From JBQTGK01 sp052400665 (GTDB taxonomy: Bacteria; Bacteroidota; Bacteroidia; Bacteroidales; Marinifilaceae), in NCBI GenBank assembly GCA_052400665.1, contig JBQTGK010000007.1: a stretch of 64,000 nucleotides of DNA; one strand, 5' to 3'. A program made the translations under genes and the position numbers. The notes beneath the pieces are model-generated. The model did no database searches. It had not been told where the DNA came from and saw nothing but the letters and a program-made list of their open reading frames with translations. This document shows, in pieces, positions 1 to 7,191 of the stretch (position 1 is the stretch's first letter; every line of letters starts with the position of its first letter).

Positions 1-121
1 TACATTAGTTGTTCCAGACTCCTGGTCTGGAGATGATGTAGATGGGTTTATTTCATTCACAACTTTTAATGGTGACGAAAATTCTAACAGCAAGTATGTT
101 GGATCAATTGCCGTTGCTTAA
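1..121 (+). CDS. C-terminal end of a probable DUF6266 protein (partial)
   Basis: An open frame enters from the left edge and stops at 119-121, leaving 39 residues. They contain a Trp, a short acidic turn, a 'FISFTTFNGDENSNS' segment and a final 'YVGSIAVA' strand. This pattern (beta-rich, S-N-S then Y-x-G-S at the very end) resembles the C-terminus of DUF6266 proteins, which are small, repetitive and confined to Bacteroidota. The family function is unknown. The call rests on the tail only, because the body lies outside the window. A Rho-independent terminator follows 24 bp after the stop. Confidence 0.5.
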   Translation, partial: TLVVPDSWSGDDVDGFISFTTFNGDENSNSKYVGSIAVA

Positions 122-541
122 ACTGAACTTTAATCACTTTTTTTAACCGTTGCAAGTCTGCAGCGGTTTTTTTTATGATGATTTTCATATCAGAACCTAT
201 AATACTTTCCACCTAACATATCATCTTATCAATTAAGGTAGATTTATATCGGTCATAATATCGCCAGTAATTTCTCCCAAATAATGTAAGTATATTAATT
301 ACTAACTCATAAGATACTCCCAATTGAAAACGTAAAGACAATTTACAACTGCTTTCATTAATCTAATAGACTCTCTTCCTATGCTAATTACCAAACTTCA
401 CTTGTTAATTAAAAATTGTTGCTATTTTGTTTCCAAATCTTCTATAGAATAGCATTTAAGAGATAAATTACTTTCTGTATCGGAAAGTAATACCTCTAAA
501 ATTTAGCAGTTAGTCATTAGCACAAAATTAAAGTTTCAGGT
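122..541. other. Intergenic stretch without a recognisable gene
   Basis: After the terminator at 145-174 no supported reading frame is seen. A 9-bp inverted repeat (ATTACTTTC at 467-475, GAAAGTAAT at 483-491) stands alone and lacks a T-run, so it is not an obvious terminator. Confidence 0.5.
145..174 (+). terminator. Rho-independent terminator of the left-edge gene
   Basis: A 9-bp stem with one G-U pair (AACCGTTGC at 145-153 with GCAGCGGTT at 160-168) has a 6-nt loop and runs into eight T residues. Confidence 0.85.
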
Positions 542-787
542 GTGGAGCACCGTAGTATTTGTAGAAAATTGATACATTCGGTGAATCAAGGTACAAAGTA
601 CCGTAGCATTTATATTTTGATCTTTATTTTTTTGATTCTATCTAGAATAGATTTTTTCAAAGATCTCGACATGCTTAAACGACTATATGAGATTCAAAAA
701 ATGAATAAGGAAGACAAAGTACATATCCTTTCCGTAGTTGATGGATTCATTAAATCGATAAAAATTAAAAATATTGATGCCCTATAA
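542..787 (+). pseudogene. Remnant of an XRE-family (HTH) regulator C-terminus
   Basis: The frame opens at a GTG and could encode 81 residues, but only the last ~37 look protein-like: 'LKRLYEIQKMNKEDK' followed by a helix ending 'VVDGFIKSIKIKN'. This is the usual C-terminal tail of Bacteroidota XRE/cro-type repressors, after the HTH (an 'L..l..M..edK..il..id..i++.k.k' pattern). The HTH itself is missing. The 5' part reads through two copies of a short repeat (547-560 and 598-611), which argues that it was never coding. A decayed regulator is the best reading. Confidence 0.5.
547..611. repeat. Pair of short degenerate repeats
   Basis: The 14-mer GCACCGTAGTATTT (547-560) recurs as GTACCGTAGCATTT (598-611), with 12 of 14 identical at 51-bp spacing. 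It resembles dispersed non-coding repeats. No function is claimed. Confidence 0.45.
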
Positions 788-792
788 AAACA

Positions 793-824
793 AAGCCTAC
801 TCACATTTTACTGTAAGTAGGCTT
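793..824 (+). terminator. Hairpin / terminator-like inverted repeat
   Basis: AAGCCTACT (793-801) pairs with AGTAGGCTT (816-824) across a 14-nt loop. It lies just after the regulator remnant. The 23 bp at 796-818 recur exactly at 62474-62496, so this may be mobile-element DNA rather than a terminator. Confidence 0.5.
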
Positions 825-857
825 ATATTTTGCTTTGTATTTTACTGTTTACACGAA

Positions 858-877
858 GTGCAAGTTGAAACTTGCAC
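858..877. repeat. REP-like short palindrome
   Basis: GTGCAAGT (858-865) and ACTTGCAC (870-877) form a perfect 8-bp inverted repeat with a 4-nt loop. A comparable palindrome (CGAGCG..CGCTCG) sits the same side of the second copy of the 23-bp repeat near 62533, so this may be a solo REP-type end. The rest of 788-1098 holds no supported gene. Confidence 0.4.
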
Positions 878-1098
878 GATAAGGGGATCTTATGGCGGAA
901 ATTCACAATGAAATGAAGACTAACCGAACTCGATTTCAAAGGAGATAGTGAACAAAACTGTTAATTGTTTTTACGATCAGTGACTGAACTCCAATTAGAT
1001 GAACAGAACCTTACTTCTTTTAACATTATCAATCATTACTATCAGCTATTCGGAAAGTACCAATAATTTTTGTTCTCGATTTAGCCTCTCTAACTATT

Positions 1099-2052
1099 TT
1101 ATTTGCTCTTTTTACTAATAATAATTGCCAATTCTGCTGCAATATTATTAAGTAAACTTCTTTCTTCCGTAAAAAAGGGGCCCTCGTTCATTTCTGGGCA
1201 TTTTTCAGTATAAATAACTTCTACCACTCCGCATTTTTCTTTTTCAACAATAATATCAGCTTCAAGTTTATGCTCACAATTAGTTATAGGAGCGTTTGAA
1301 TAGTCGATGCCATTAACTGTAATTCGGGCCTGAGTTATTTCTGGATATTGCCAAGCAGGTGGTATGAGTTTTATAATCTGATGTATACTATCCTTCAGTG
1401 AAATTGAACTTTGCTTCGTTATATTCGACATCTCGTACAAGAAAGCCAACTCCTTCACTCGTTCTTGTAAAAGTGCTTGTGTATGCTGATTAATAAGAAT
1501 AGCACTTAAAGTTTGAGCAAATTCTTCGAATAATTTAGTGCCTAAACCTGAAAATAACTCACGCTTCATATTTTTAAATTGCACAAGCCCTATTCTTTCA
1601 TTTCCATATAAAAATGGGATAATTAAAAGGGAACAACTATTCTCTGGTTTCAGAAGCTCATTATTTTCAACTAAGCCCAATTTCCTACGATAAGGAATGG
1701 AAAAATTGTTAAAATCTATCGTCCAAAATGTTCCTTTTTCAGTAAAAAAAGTGGAGGTAGAATCAAAATTATTCGTCAATATTGGTTCCCAAAGCATTGT
1801 AGTTTCGTCTTCGGGTAGCTGTTGAAATAAGTCATTTAAACTTATGATTTTGTATTCAAAACTATCTTTAGAGCAATGTACAAATTCGAACTCCGAATCA
1901 TTTTCCCGCTTGTGAAATAAAAGCGTTAGTTCTGTAAACTTTAACGAGTCGATAAGTAAACTCGAAATTTCGTTTAGAAAAATAGACCTTGGTATTTCGC
2001 GATTCGCTATTTTCAATATTTCATACGATAAGGTGGGAAGGATATTTTTCAT
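1099..2052 (-). CDS. GAF-domain protein (orphan sensor module)
   Basis: This encodes 317 residues from the chosen start. The N-terminal half resembles a GAF-type fold ('CSLLIIPFLYGNERIGLVQF'). A helix with 'LLQERVKELAFLYEMSNI' links it to a C-terminal block with 'PPAWQYPEI', 'ARITVNG', 'GVVEVIYTEKCPEMNEGPF' and 'EERSLLNNIAAELA'. That C-terminal block is usually found just ahead of histidine-kinase domains. Here the protein ends without a kinase, so it is probably a ligand-binding or partner protein. The frame extends upstream to an ATG at 2112. I chose the ATG at 2052 because a -7 box (2091-2098) and a perfect palindrome (2071-2092) lie between the two ATGs. The ligand is unknown. Confidence 0.75.
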   Translation of the reverse strand: MKNILPTLSYEILKIANREIPRSIFLNEISSLLIDSLKFTELTLLFHKRENDSEFEFVHCSKDSFEYKIISLNDLFQQLPEDETTMLWEPILTNNFDSTSTFFTEKGTFWTIDFNNFSIPYRRKLGLVENNELLKPENSCSLLIIPFLYGNERIGLVQFKNMKRELFSGLGTKLFEEFAQTLSAILINQHTQALLQERVKELAFLYEMSNITKQSSISLKDSIHQIIKLIPPAWQYPEITQARITVNGIDYSNAPITNCEHKLEADIIVEKEKCGVVEVIYTEKCPEMNEGPFFTEERSLLNNIAAELAIIISKKSK

Positions 2053-2070
2053 TTTAATTATGTATATAAA

Positions 2071-2098
2071 TGCACAAACTATAGTTTGTGCAAAGATA
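2071..2098 (-). promoter_or_regulatory. -7 promoter box overlapping a perfect 22-bp palindrome
   Basis: On the minus strand TATCTTTG (plus 2091-2098) matches the Bacteroidota -7 consensus TAnnTTTG. It runs directly into a perfect 22-bp palindrome (plus 2071-2092, half-site TGCACAAACTA) that would span the transcription start. The palindrome lies 19 bp upstream of the ATG at 2052, as expected for a repressor operator. No -33 box is clear. Confidence 0.6.
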
Positions 2099-2269
2099 TT
2101 AAATGCTTGCATTTATAAAAGTACCTTTCCTAAATCTTAAATAAAATAGATATCTTCTAGCAATCTCAATAGATTATCATGCCATTTTACCTTTCATTAG
2201 AGCAAATACAATGTAACGTTGGGTTTATTACCCGATTCAGTTTCTATTCAAGCAGGATACATCACATCT

Positions 2270-2491
2270 CTAAACAACTACATCTAAAATCTCATCTAGG
2301 TAATTCACAATAAAATCACTTCTAAATGCACTCGTATTTAAGGCATAACTCCTCAAATTTATCTCATCAATTTCTTTAACTTTCTTTGATAAGACTGTAA
2401 ATATATCCCCTGCGAGATAGTGTATGTTTAGACTATCATTGACTGCAATATACGTGAGTAGACTAAAATTGGCGAAACTATGAGTAGTAAT
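2270..2491 (-). pseudogene. Open frame without start codon, probable gene remnant
   Basis: A 73-codon open frame has no ATG. It reads as a plausible soluble protein end ('HYLAGDIFTVLSKKVKEID', 'FIVNYLDEILDVVV' then stop). Residue composition is protein-like, but I recognise no family. It abuts the truncated mobile-element fragment at 2480-2560 on the other strand, consistent with a rearranged junction. Confidence 0.3.
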
Positions 2492-2560
2492 TTACAAATA
2501 AAAAGAATATGCGAATGGTGTGGAGAATCATTACGTTATATATTGGTGTTGATTTCTTAA
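2480..2560 (+). pseudogene. N-terminal fragment of a Bacteroidota mobile-element HTH/excisionase-type protein
   Basis: The frame begins 'MSSNLQIKRICEWCGE' and then goes out of register to a stop after 26 codons. Small DNA-binding proteins of Bacteroidota integrative elements often begin this way: K-R-[IV]-C-x-x-C-G, followed by a second zinc-knuckle Cys pair and a helix-turn-helix. Everything after the first Cys pair is lost. It is probably what remains of an integrated element. Confidence 0.45.
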
Positions 2561-2667
2561 AAAAATCCCCCTTATTACAAGGAGGATATCTGTTACAAAT
2601 AGATTGGTTTTATTTAAAAATTCGAAGAGTCGTAAAATACTAACAAAATGATGTTATTTTTGCTAGT

Positions 2668-2736
2668 AAACTGAGGTCCTCAATTCCCATTTTAAACTTT
2701 CGCAGGTTAGCTAGAGAATGTTAGGAGCCTCAGTTT
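2668..2736. terminator. Long hairpin / terminator between the DUF6261 gene and the upstream region
   Basis: AAACTGAGGTCCT (2668-2680) pairs with AGGAGCCTCAGTTT (2723-2736) with a one-base bulge, across a ~42-nt loop. A T-run follows on the plus strand (2734-2739). The DUF6261 stop codon at 2738-2740 lies at its edge, so it could terminate that gene on the minus strand. Confidence 0.5.
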
Positions 2737-2737
2737 T

Positions 2738-3469
2738 TTATTCCACTTCTGTTTCATCGACTATAGAATTTTTGGTTTTTCGAGTACGTGCAGCTGCCAA
2801 ATACCTTTGCGTACAATCGTTACTAAAAGTAGCAATCTGAGTGTAAGTAGCATCCGGACTAATCCTATTCAATACTTCAACTCCCTCAAATAATTCTTCA
2901 CAAGCTGTTTGCAAATCCTTGTAAATAGTACTCATATCGTAAACCGTTTGGTTCTTATTAATATTCGACTTCTCTTCCAGCAAGGCATCATAAGCGGCAT
3001 TGTCCTCCACCATATTTTGATACCAAACATTGGCTGTTAATAGTGTGAGTAAAGCTTGATTCTCTTCCGAACTCATCTCCTTAATTAAACTAGCCATTTT
3101 TGCCGATTGCACTTTTTTACCACCACTTTGTAAAGTCCATCCGTGACCTTTAATAATGAGAATAATTTTTTTGGCAGCCACAACTAAATCTTCCTCCTTG
3201 CGATAGGTAAAGGCCTCCATTAATCCACGGAAGGCAAGAAATGAATTATCACGATTACGATCTTTTTCTTTTAACCATTCGGTATACTCACTCGAACGCT
3301 TACGATTCGAAGCCGCCAGGGCCTCCTCAACCTTTACACTTAATTTTACTGCTGCATTTTTTATGGGCAATGCCTCTAAATCCAGCGAGCTTAGAAAGGT
3401 TTTAATTTCGTTACAGTATCCCAATAATTCATTGACACGCAACAAACTAAAAATCATTTTTTCAAACAT
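2738..3469 (-). CDS. DUF6261 family protein
   Basis: This encodes 243 residues, mostly helical. It has the features I associate with DUF6261: an N-terminal 'L..L...V..L.....' helix, 'R..SEYTEWLKEKDRNRDNSF' in the middle, and repeated amphipathic helices ending in a basic/acidic tail. There is no signal peptide or membrane segment. The family is common in Bacteroidota genomes, often in several copies, and its function is unknown. A second in-frame ATG lies four codons in. A 9-bp inverted repeat (ACTATCAAA 3470-3478, TTTGATAGT 3532-3540) brackets its promoter region. The gene stands alone between a hairpin and a minisatellite. Confidence 0.75.
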   Translation of the reverse strand: MFEKMIFSLLRVNELLGYCNEIKTFLSSLDLEALPIKNAAVKLSVKVEEALAASNRKRSSEYTEWLKEKDRNRDNSFLAFRGLMEAFTYRKEEDLVVAAKKIILIIKGHGWTLQSGGKKVQSAKMASLIKEMSSEENQALLTLLTANVWYQNMVEDNAAYDALLEEKSNINKNQTVYDMSTIYKDLQTACEELFEGVEVLNRISPDATYTQIATFSNDCTQRYLAAARTRKTKNSIVDETEVE

Positions 3470-3734
3470 ACTATCAAATTTTAATGATTAATACTCTAAT
3501 TACTTATTAACAGAATAATAAATATATGATTTTTGATAGTAAAGGCATAATAATTATATGTGTTTTTTCACCAAGTGAAAATACAAGGAGCATAAAGCCA
3601 CTAAATACTGATAATCAGAACTAATTTTTATTAAGCATACCCAGATTTTCTAGTATGACAATATGAAATAAATACAAGTTAAATTTTAGGAACCACTTAC
3701 AGATGATGCACTAAAAAAATTATAGAATTTATTG

Positions 3735-3994
3735 AAAACAGGCTTCTCTTTCTGTCTTTCCAAAAAGTTTGAAGGTAACATCCGTGCCTCCTTTTGCCTT
3801 TATAAAATATTTGGAGACAGCATCCGTGCCTCCTTTTATTATTCCAAAAAGTTTGGAGACAGCATCCGTGCCTCTGTTTGCCTTTCCAAAAAGTTTGGAG
3901 ACAGTATCCGCGCCTCTGTTTGTCTTTTCAAAAAGTTTGGAGATAGCATCCGTGCCCCTGTTTGCCTTTCCAAAAAGTTTGGAGAGCCTGTTTT
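3735..3994. repeat. 42-bp tandem repeat (minisatellite) framed by a 10-bp inverted repeat
   Basis: About six head-to-tail units occur, with exact 42-bp steps at 3816, 3858, 3900, 3942 and 3984. Each unit carries the imperfect palindrome CCAAAAAGTTTGG plus 'GACAGCATCCGTGCCTC'. The array is bounded by AAAACAGGCT (3735-3744) and its perfect reverse complement AGCCTGTTTT (3985-3994). Two overlapping plus frames stay open because 42 is a multiple of three. I see no start context or family, so I treat it as non-coding. Confidence 0.85.
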
Positions 3995-4075
3995 GAGATT
4001 TGTAAATTCAGGAAAGGCTTACCAGATAAAGGATATAGCATGGTTTGTAAAAAAATGATCCGACAAGTTTAGGGA

Positions 4076-5617
4076 TTACTTATCTGTCCAATAATCGAGC
4101 ACAACAACATCATCTAATAAAGGCTTTATTTTTTTCTCAATAGCCAAATGTGCTTTGTGAAAAATGTATATTTCCCGAGCATGCACATCATTAAAAGTCA
4201 ATGTAAAACAATATTTAAAGCCTTTACTAAAACCTTCCATACTGTTATTTATCCCCCATTCCAATTTACTTATTTCGGGAATTTTATGTTCTAGGTTTTC
4301 GAACAAATGTAAAACCTCATTAATCTTTTCTGGGTCAGCATTCTTTTTAAATCTAAAACCAAAAAAATGTCTTAGTACTTTACCAGAAGTATCTGGTTTG
4401 TTTAAACCAAGCTTATAAGCCACAATTTTTCTTAGGCCCCACTGGATAGAACCCGCAACAAGAAAATTATCATCATCAATTTTAAGCGACCTCAAGCCAT
4501 AATACACAGGAAATCCTGTTTCTAAATAATTAACAGGGCTCAATATCCCTTGCTCATTCAATTTACACAACTGTATACTAGCATCATCTCGTGTGCCGAC
4601 TGCCAATATAGCTTCCTTGTTGTTTACCGAAACAATTTCAATTCTTGTTTGTCCTTGCAGTTTTGTGAACTCATTATCCTTCAAAACCGAATGAGGCAGT
4701 AGCTCTCCTTTTTTATTTACCTTAAAAACACTCACCGCATCTCCATGATATACAAAATCGGGATTCTTAATAAAACCGCCTCTCTTATAATATTTATGAT
4801 GTCTATGTCCAACAATTACATAATAATTACCTCCCAAGCTTACACCTGTTACCGGATATGCACCAGTTAAAAACCTATCGGTAGTATTATCGCTTATATT
4901 GTTAATATTTTTAAATTTCCCATTCTCATAGACTCTAAAACTGCTTATTCCATTATCCTGAAATCCACCTGTAAACAAAAAGGTCTTGCCATCTATTTTA
5001 TGAACAAACATACCAATTATGCCATCGGTATGTATCTTGTTATTGTCTTTCATGGATTGAACATGGGTAAGTTTTCCATCCTGATGAATTCTAAAACAAC
5101 TTAAACCCGGATTTTCCTCTAAACCTCCCACAAAAAGATAGGAAGCATTTTTCATATGAACTACCTGCAATGTAATACCAGTACCAATGAAAATATCTTC
5201 GGTATCATGTATCATAAAAACCTGTTTCAGAGCTCCATTATTCAATATTTTGAACACTTCAACAGCATCTCCATGCTTGTTGGCCACAAATAAAAAATCA
5301 GTTCCATTAATATTGTCGGCCACCATTCCTCGTGCAGGGCCTTTCTTTTTATACAGTTCTTGCTTTGCTACAAAAGTTAATTTGCCCTGCGCATTAAGAC
5401 TAAACACATCAATATCTCCTATGCCTCCGGCATATACATATTGCTTCCCATTTTTTTCATAACTAGTAACGGAAACAGTATTGTTACCCGAAACATCTTT
5501 ATAATCTGTCCGATATAATGTTAGGTCGCCAGTAACTTGTGATAATCCAATTTTACACAATAGCAAAAGGATTAAAAGGATACAATTTTTCTTACTACTC
5601 ATATATTTTCTACTCAT
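4076..5617 (-). CDS. Secreted beta-propeller protein fused to a C-terminal Dabb domain
   Basis: This encodes 513 residues. An N-terminal signal peptide ('CILLILLLLCKIGLS') is followed by ~370 residues of beta-propeller blades. These repeat 'dG.tFLFvgG....GisSFRvyenGkl', similar to lactonase-type seven-bladed propellers. The last ~100 residues are a stress-response A/B-barrel (Dabb) domain: 'LRHFFGFRFKKNADPEKI', 'KIPEISKLEWGINNSMEG', 'HKAHLAIEKKIKPLLDD' and a final 'VVLDYW'. Dabb domains form small dimeric alpha/beta barrels, some acting on polyketide-like or aldehyde substrates. Such a domain in an exported protein is unusual. Start at 5617, or the ATG five codons in. No operon partner is evident. 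Confidence 0.75.
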   Translation of the reverse strand: MSRKYMSSKKNCILLILLLLCKIGLSQVTGDLTLYRTDYKDVSGNNTVSVTSYEKNGKQYVYAGGIGDIDVFSLNAQGKLTFVAKQELYKKKGPARGMVADNINGTDFLFVANKHGDAVEVFKILNNGALKQVFMIHDTEDIFIGTGITLQVVHMKNASYLFVGGLEENPGLSCFRIHQDGKLTHVQSMKDNNKIHTDGIIGMFVHKIDGKTFLFTGGFQDNGISSFRVYENGKFKNINNISDNTTDRFLTGAYPVTGVSLGGNYYVIVGHRHHKYYKRGGFIKNPDFVYHGDAVSVFKVNKKGELLPHSVLKDNEFTKLQGQTRIEIVSVNNKEAILAVGTRDDASIQLCKLNEQGILSPVNYLETGFPVYYGLRSLKIDDDNFLVAGSIQWGLRKIVAYKLGLNKPDTSGKVLRHFFGFRFKKNADPEKINEVLHLFENLEHKIPEISKLEWGINNSMEGFSKGFKYCFTLTFNDVHAREIYIFHKAHLAIEKKIKPLLDDVVVLDYWTDK

Positions 5618-5698
5618 TTTTAGCTGTTTTTTTGCAATACTAATAAAATAACTTTTTGTTAGAATAAATTAGTTAGTAAACTGTTTATACTTACTCTT

Positions 5699-5881
5699 CT
5701 ATTTTTCAAACATCATCCTCAAATATTTTATGCCGCCAATTGCGCCCCACCCAATCGCATAAACAAACTCATAACTTTTCACGGGTGAATATCTAATTTT
5801 TAATGGGTAAGGCCGATTACTTTGTCCTTCTACTTCAAAAAGTATCCAGTCTCGGATTTTTAATGTAGTAAACTGACCCAT
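5699..5881 (-). CDS. Small hypothetical protein, possibly a fragment
   Basis: This encodes 60 residues: 'MGQFTTLKIRDWILFEVEG' then a basic stretch and a Gly-rich helix ('YAIGWGAIGGIKYLRMMFEK'). It lies 28 bp downstream of another short open frame (5909-6067) on the same strand. The pair may be pieces of one decayed gene. I recognise no family. Confidence 0.35.
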   Translation of the reverse strand: MGQFTTLKIRDWILFEVEGQSNRPYPLKIRYSPVKSYEFVYAIGWGAIGGIKYLRMMFEK

Positions 5882-5908
5882 TTTTTCATTCGGATTTTTA
5901 TTAATTAA

Positions 5909-6067
5909 CTATTTTACAGTCACCACTTTTTCTTTATCATTCTTTGGATACATATTCCAATAATTAAACTTATCACCCAAATCAATACCATTTAATTCGA
6001 ATTGATTTTCAAAAACCATAAATAAATGTTTGCATGAAACACCAATTGTATCAAACCCGGTATTCAC
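5909..6067 (-). pseudogene. Short open frame, possible gene remnant
   Basis: It encodes 52 residues from a GTG ('VNTGFDTIGVSCKHLFMVFE' ... 'GDKFNYWNMYPKNDKEK'). Composition is protein-like and frame-consistent, and it lies just upstream of the 60-aa frame at 5699. No family is recognised and the start is weak. The remaining bases to 6391 show no gene. Confidence 0.3.
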
Positions 6068-6391
6068 TAGAAATTTTACGAGAACTGAATACTAAATTAT
6101 GAAAATTATTATTGTGGAATTAATACTTCCATTTTTTAACAACTTATTAAATATTCTTATATATTTGTTTTGGTTTTTTAGAAACATATCACTTTTATTT
6201 TAGTAGTCAAATTTAAATAAAATAGAGTAGCAAATTCTAATGAATCCAAAAGCACAAAGAGTAATTCTATACTCTGATACTGTTGTGATTACCTAAAGTA
6301 GCAACAGTATATTTAGTTTGTATCAAGACACTTTATTATTCCTCATAATAAAGCGCAACATATTATTTTTATCCTAAAACCAAAATAAATA

Positions 6392-7168
6392 ATGAAACCA
6401 AACATTTATTTAAATTTAACGCCCGAAGCTTTAATTGCCTCTATGCTTTCTCCTGAAGAGTTTGGAAGCTATATGGCAGTTGGAACTCAAAAACGTACGC
6501 GTGGGCAGGTAATTTTTCTTGAGGTAGACAGTAATGCTATCGAGGATATTCTTCCTATGGATTACATCAAAGAGAGATGTGTCCCTCAAGAAGGAGGACG
6601 CCCAAAAAGTTCAGTTTATCTTTCTATTTATAGAGCCTTGGAAAGTATCCCTGTTTCGGCTTTAAAAAACCTTTATCTAACAACAGATGATGGAAGAACA
6701 ATGGAAATTAAAAAAGGAGAATATTCTGGCGATATTAAATCGACAGCACACTTGTACCAAGAGCTTTGCCCTGTTACGCCAAGGATAATTAGTAAACTGG
6801 CTCCCACGGAATTTTTAGATTACATGACAAGTGGAAAAGAAAAAGTTAGTATTCCTAAACTTGCATTTGTAGAATTAAAATTGAATGGATTAACAGAAGA
6901 TTTTGAAAATTCACCGGCACATAATTTGCCTTATCCAAATATAGAACACCTACGAGATTGTATGAGGATATTAAATGATGAACCAGGTAAAGTTCAAAAA
7001 ACCATTATTCGTTTCTTTTCAAGAGATCTTTTTTTCAGAACAATTAAAAACGGTTTTTTCATTGGTGATAGTAATGAAATGATTTATTATCCTTTTCCTT
7101 CGGAAGAAGAATTGAATGATAAGAATTATGCATGGTGGAGATCTGCTAAATCAATCGGATTTAATTAA
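6392..7168 (+). CDS. Conserved-looking hypothetical protein with two internally similar halves, upstream of hppA
   Basis: This encodes 258 residues, soluble, with no signal or membrane segments. I recognise no family. The halves look duplicated. 'SPEEFGSYMAVGTQ' ... 'GQVIFLEVDSNAIED' ... 'YIKERC' in the first parallels 'APTEFLDYMTSGKE' ... 'KLAFVELKLNGLTED' ... 'HLRDC' in the second. It ends 23 bp before hppA on the same strand, so the two are probably co-transcribed. A role in regulating or assembling the pyrophosphatase, or sensing Pi/PPi, is possible but unproven. Confidence 0.65.
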   Translation: MKPNIYLNLTPEALIASMLSPEEFGSYMAVGTQKRTRGQVIFLEVDSNAIEDILPMDYIKERCVPQEGGRPKSSVYLSIYRALESIPVSALKNLYLTTDDGRTMEIKKGEYSGDIKSTAHLYQELCPVTPRIISKLAPTEFLDYMTSGKEKVSIPKLAFVELKLNGLTEDFENSPAHNLPYPNIEHLRDCMRILNDEPGKVQKTIIRFFSRDLFFRTIKNGFFIGDSNEMIYYPFPSEEELNDKNYAWWRSAKSIGFN

Positions 7169-7191
7169 AAACAAATAAAAAAATTAAAAGA

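Noticed and set aside
2053..2112. N-terminal extension of the GAF protein to the ATG at 2112
   Set aside because: The extra 20 codons contain the -7 box and the 22-bp palindrome, so they are more likely promoter than protein.
3735..3994. CRISPR array
   Set aside because: Units are near-identical over their whole 42 bp with no unique spacers, and no cas gene is present.
3732..4058. 108-residue protein-coding gene over the minisatellite
   Set aside because: Two frames are open only because the period is a multiple of three. There is no start context, promoter or known family, and composition is repeat-driven.
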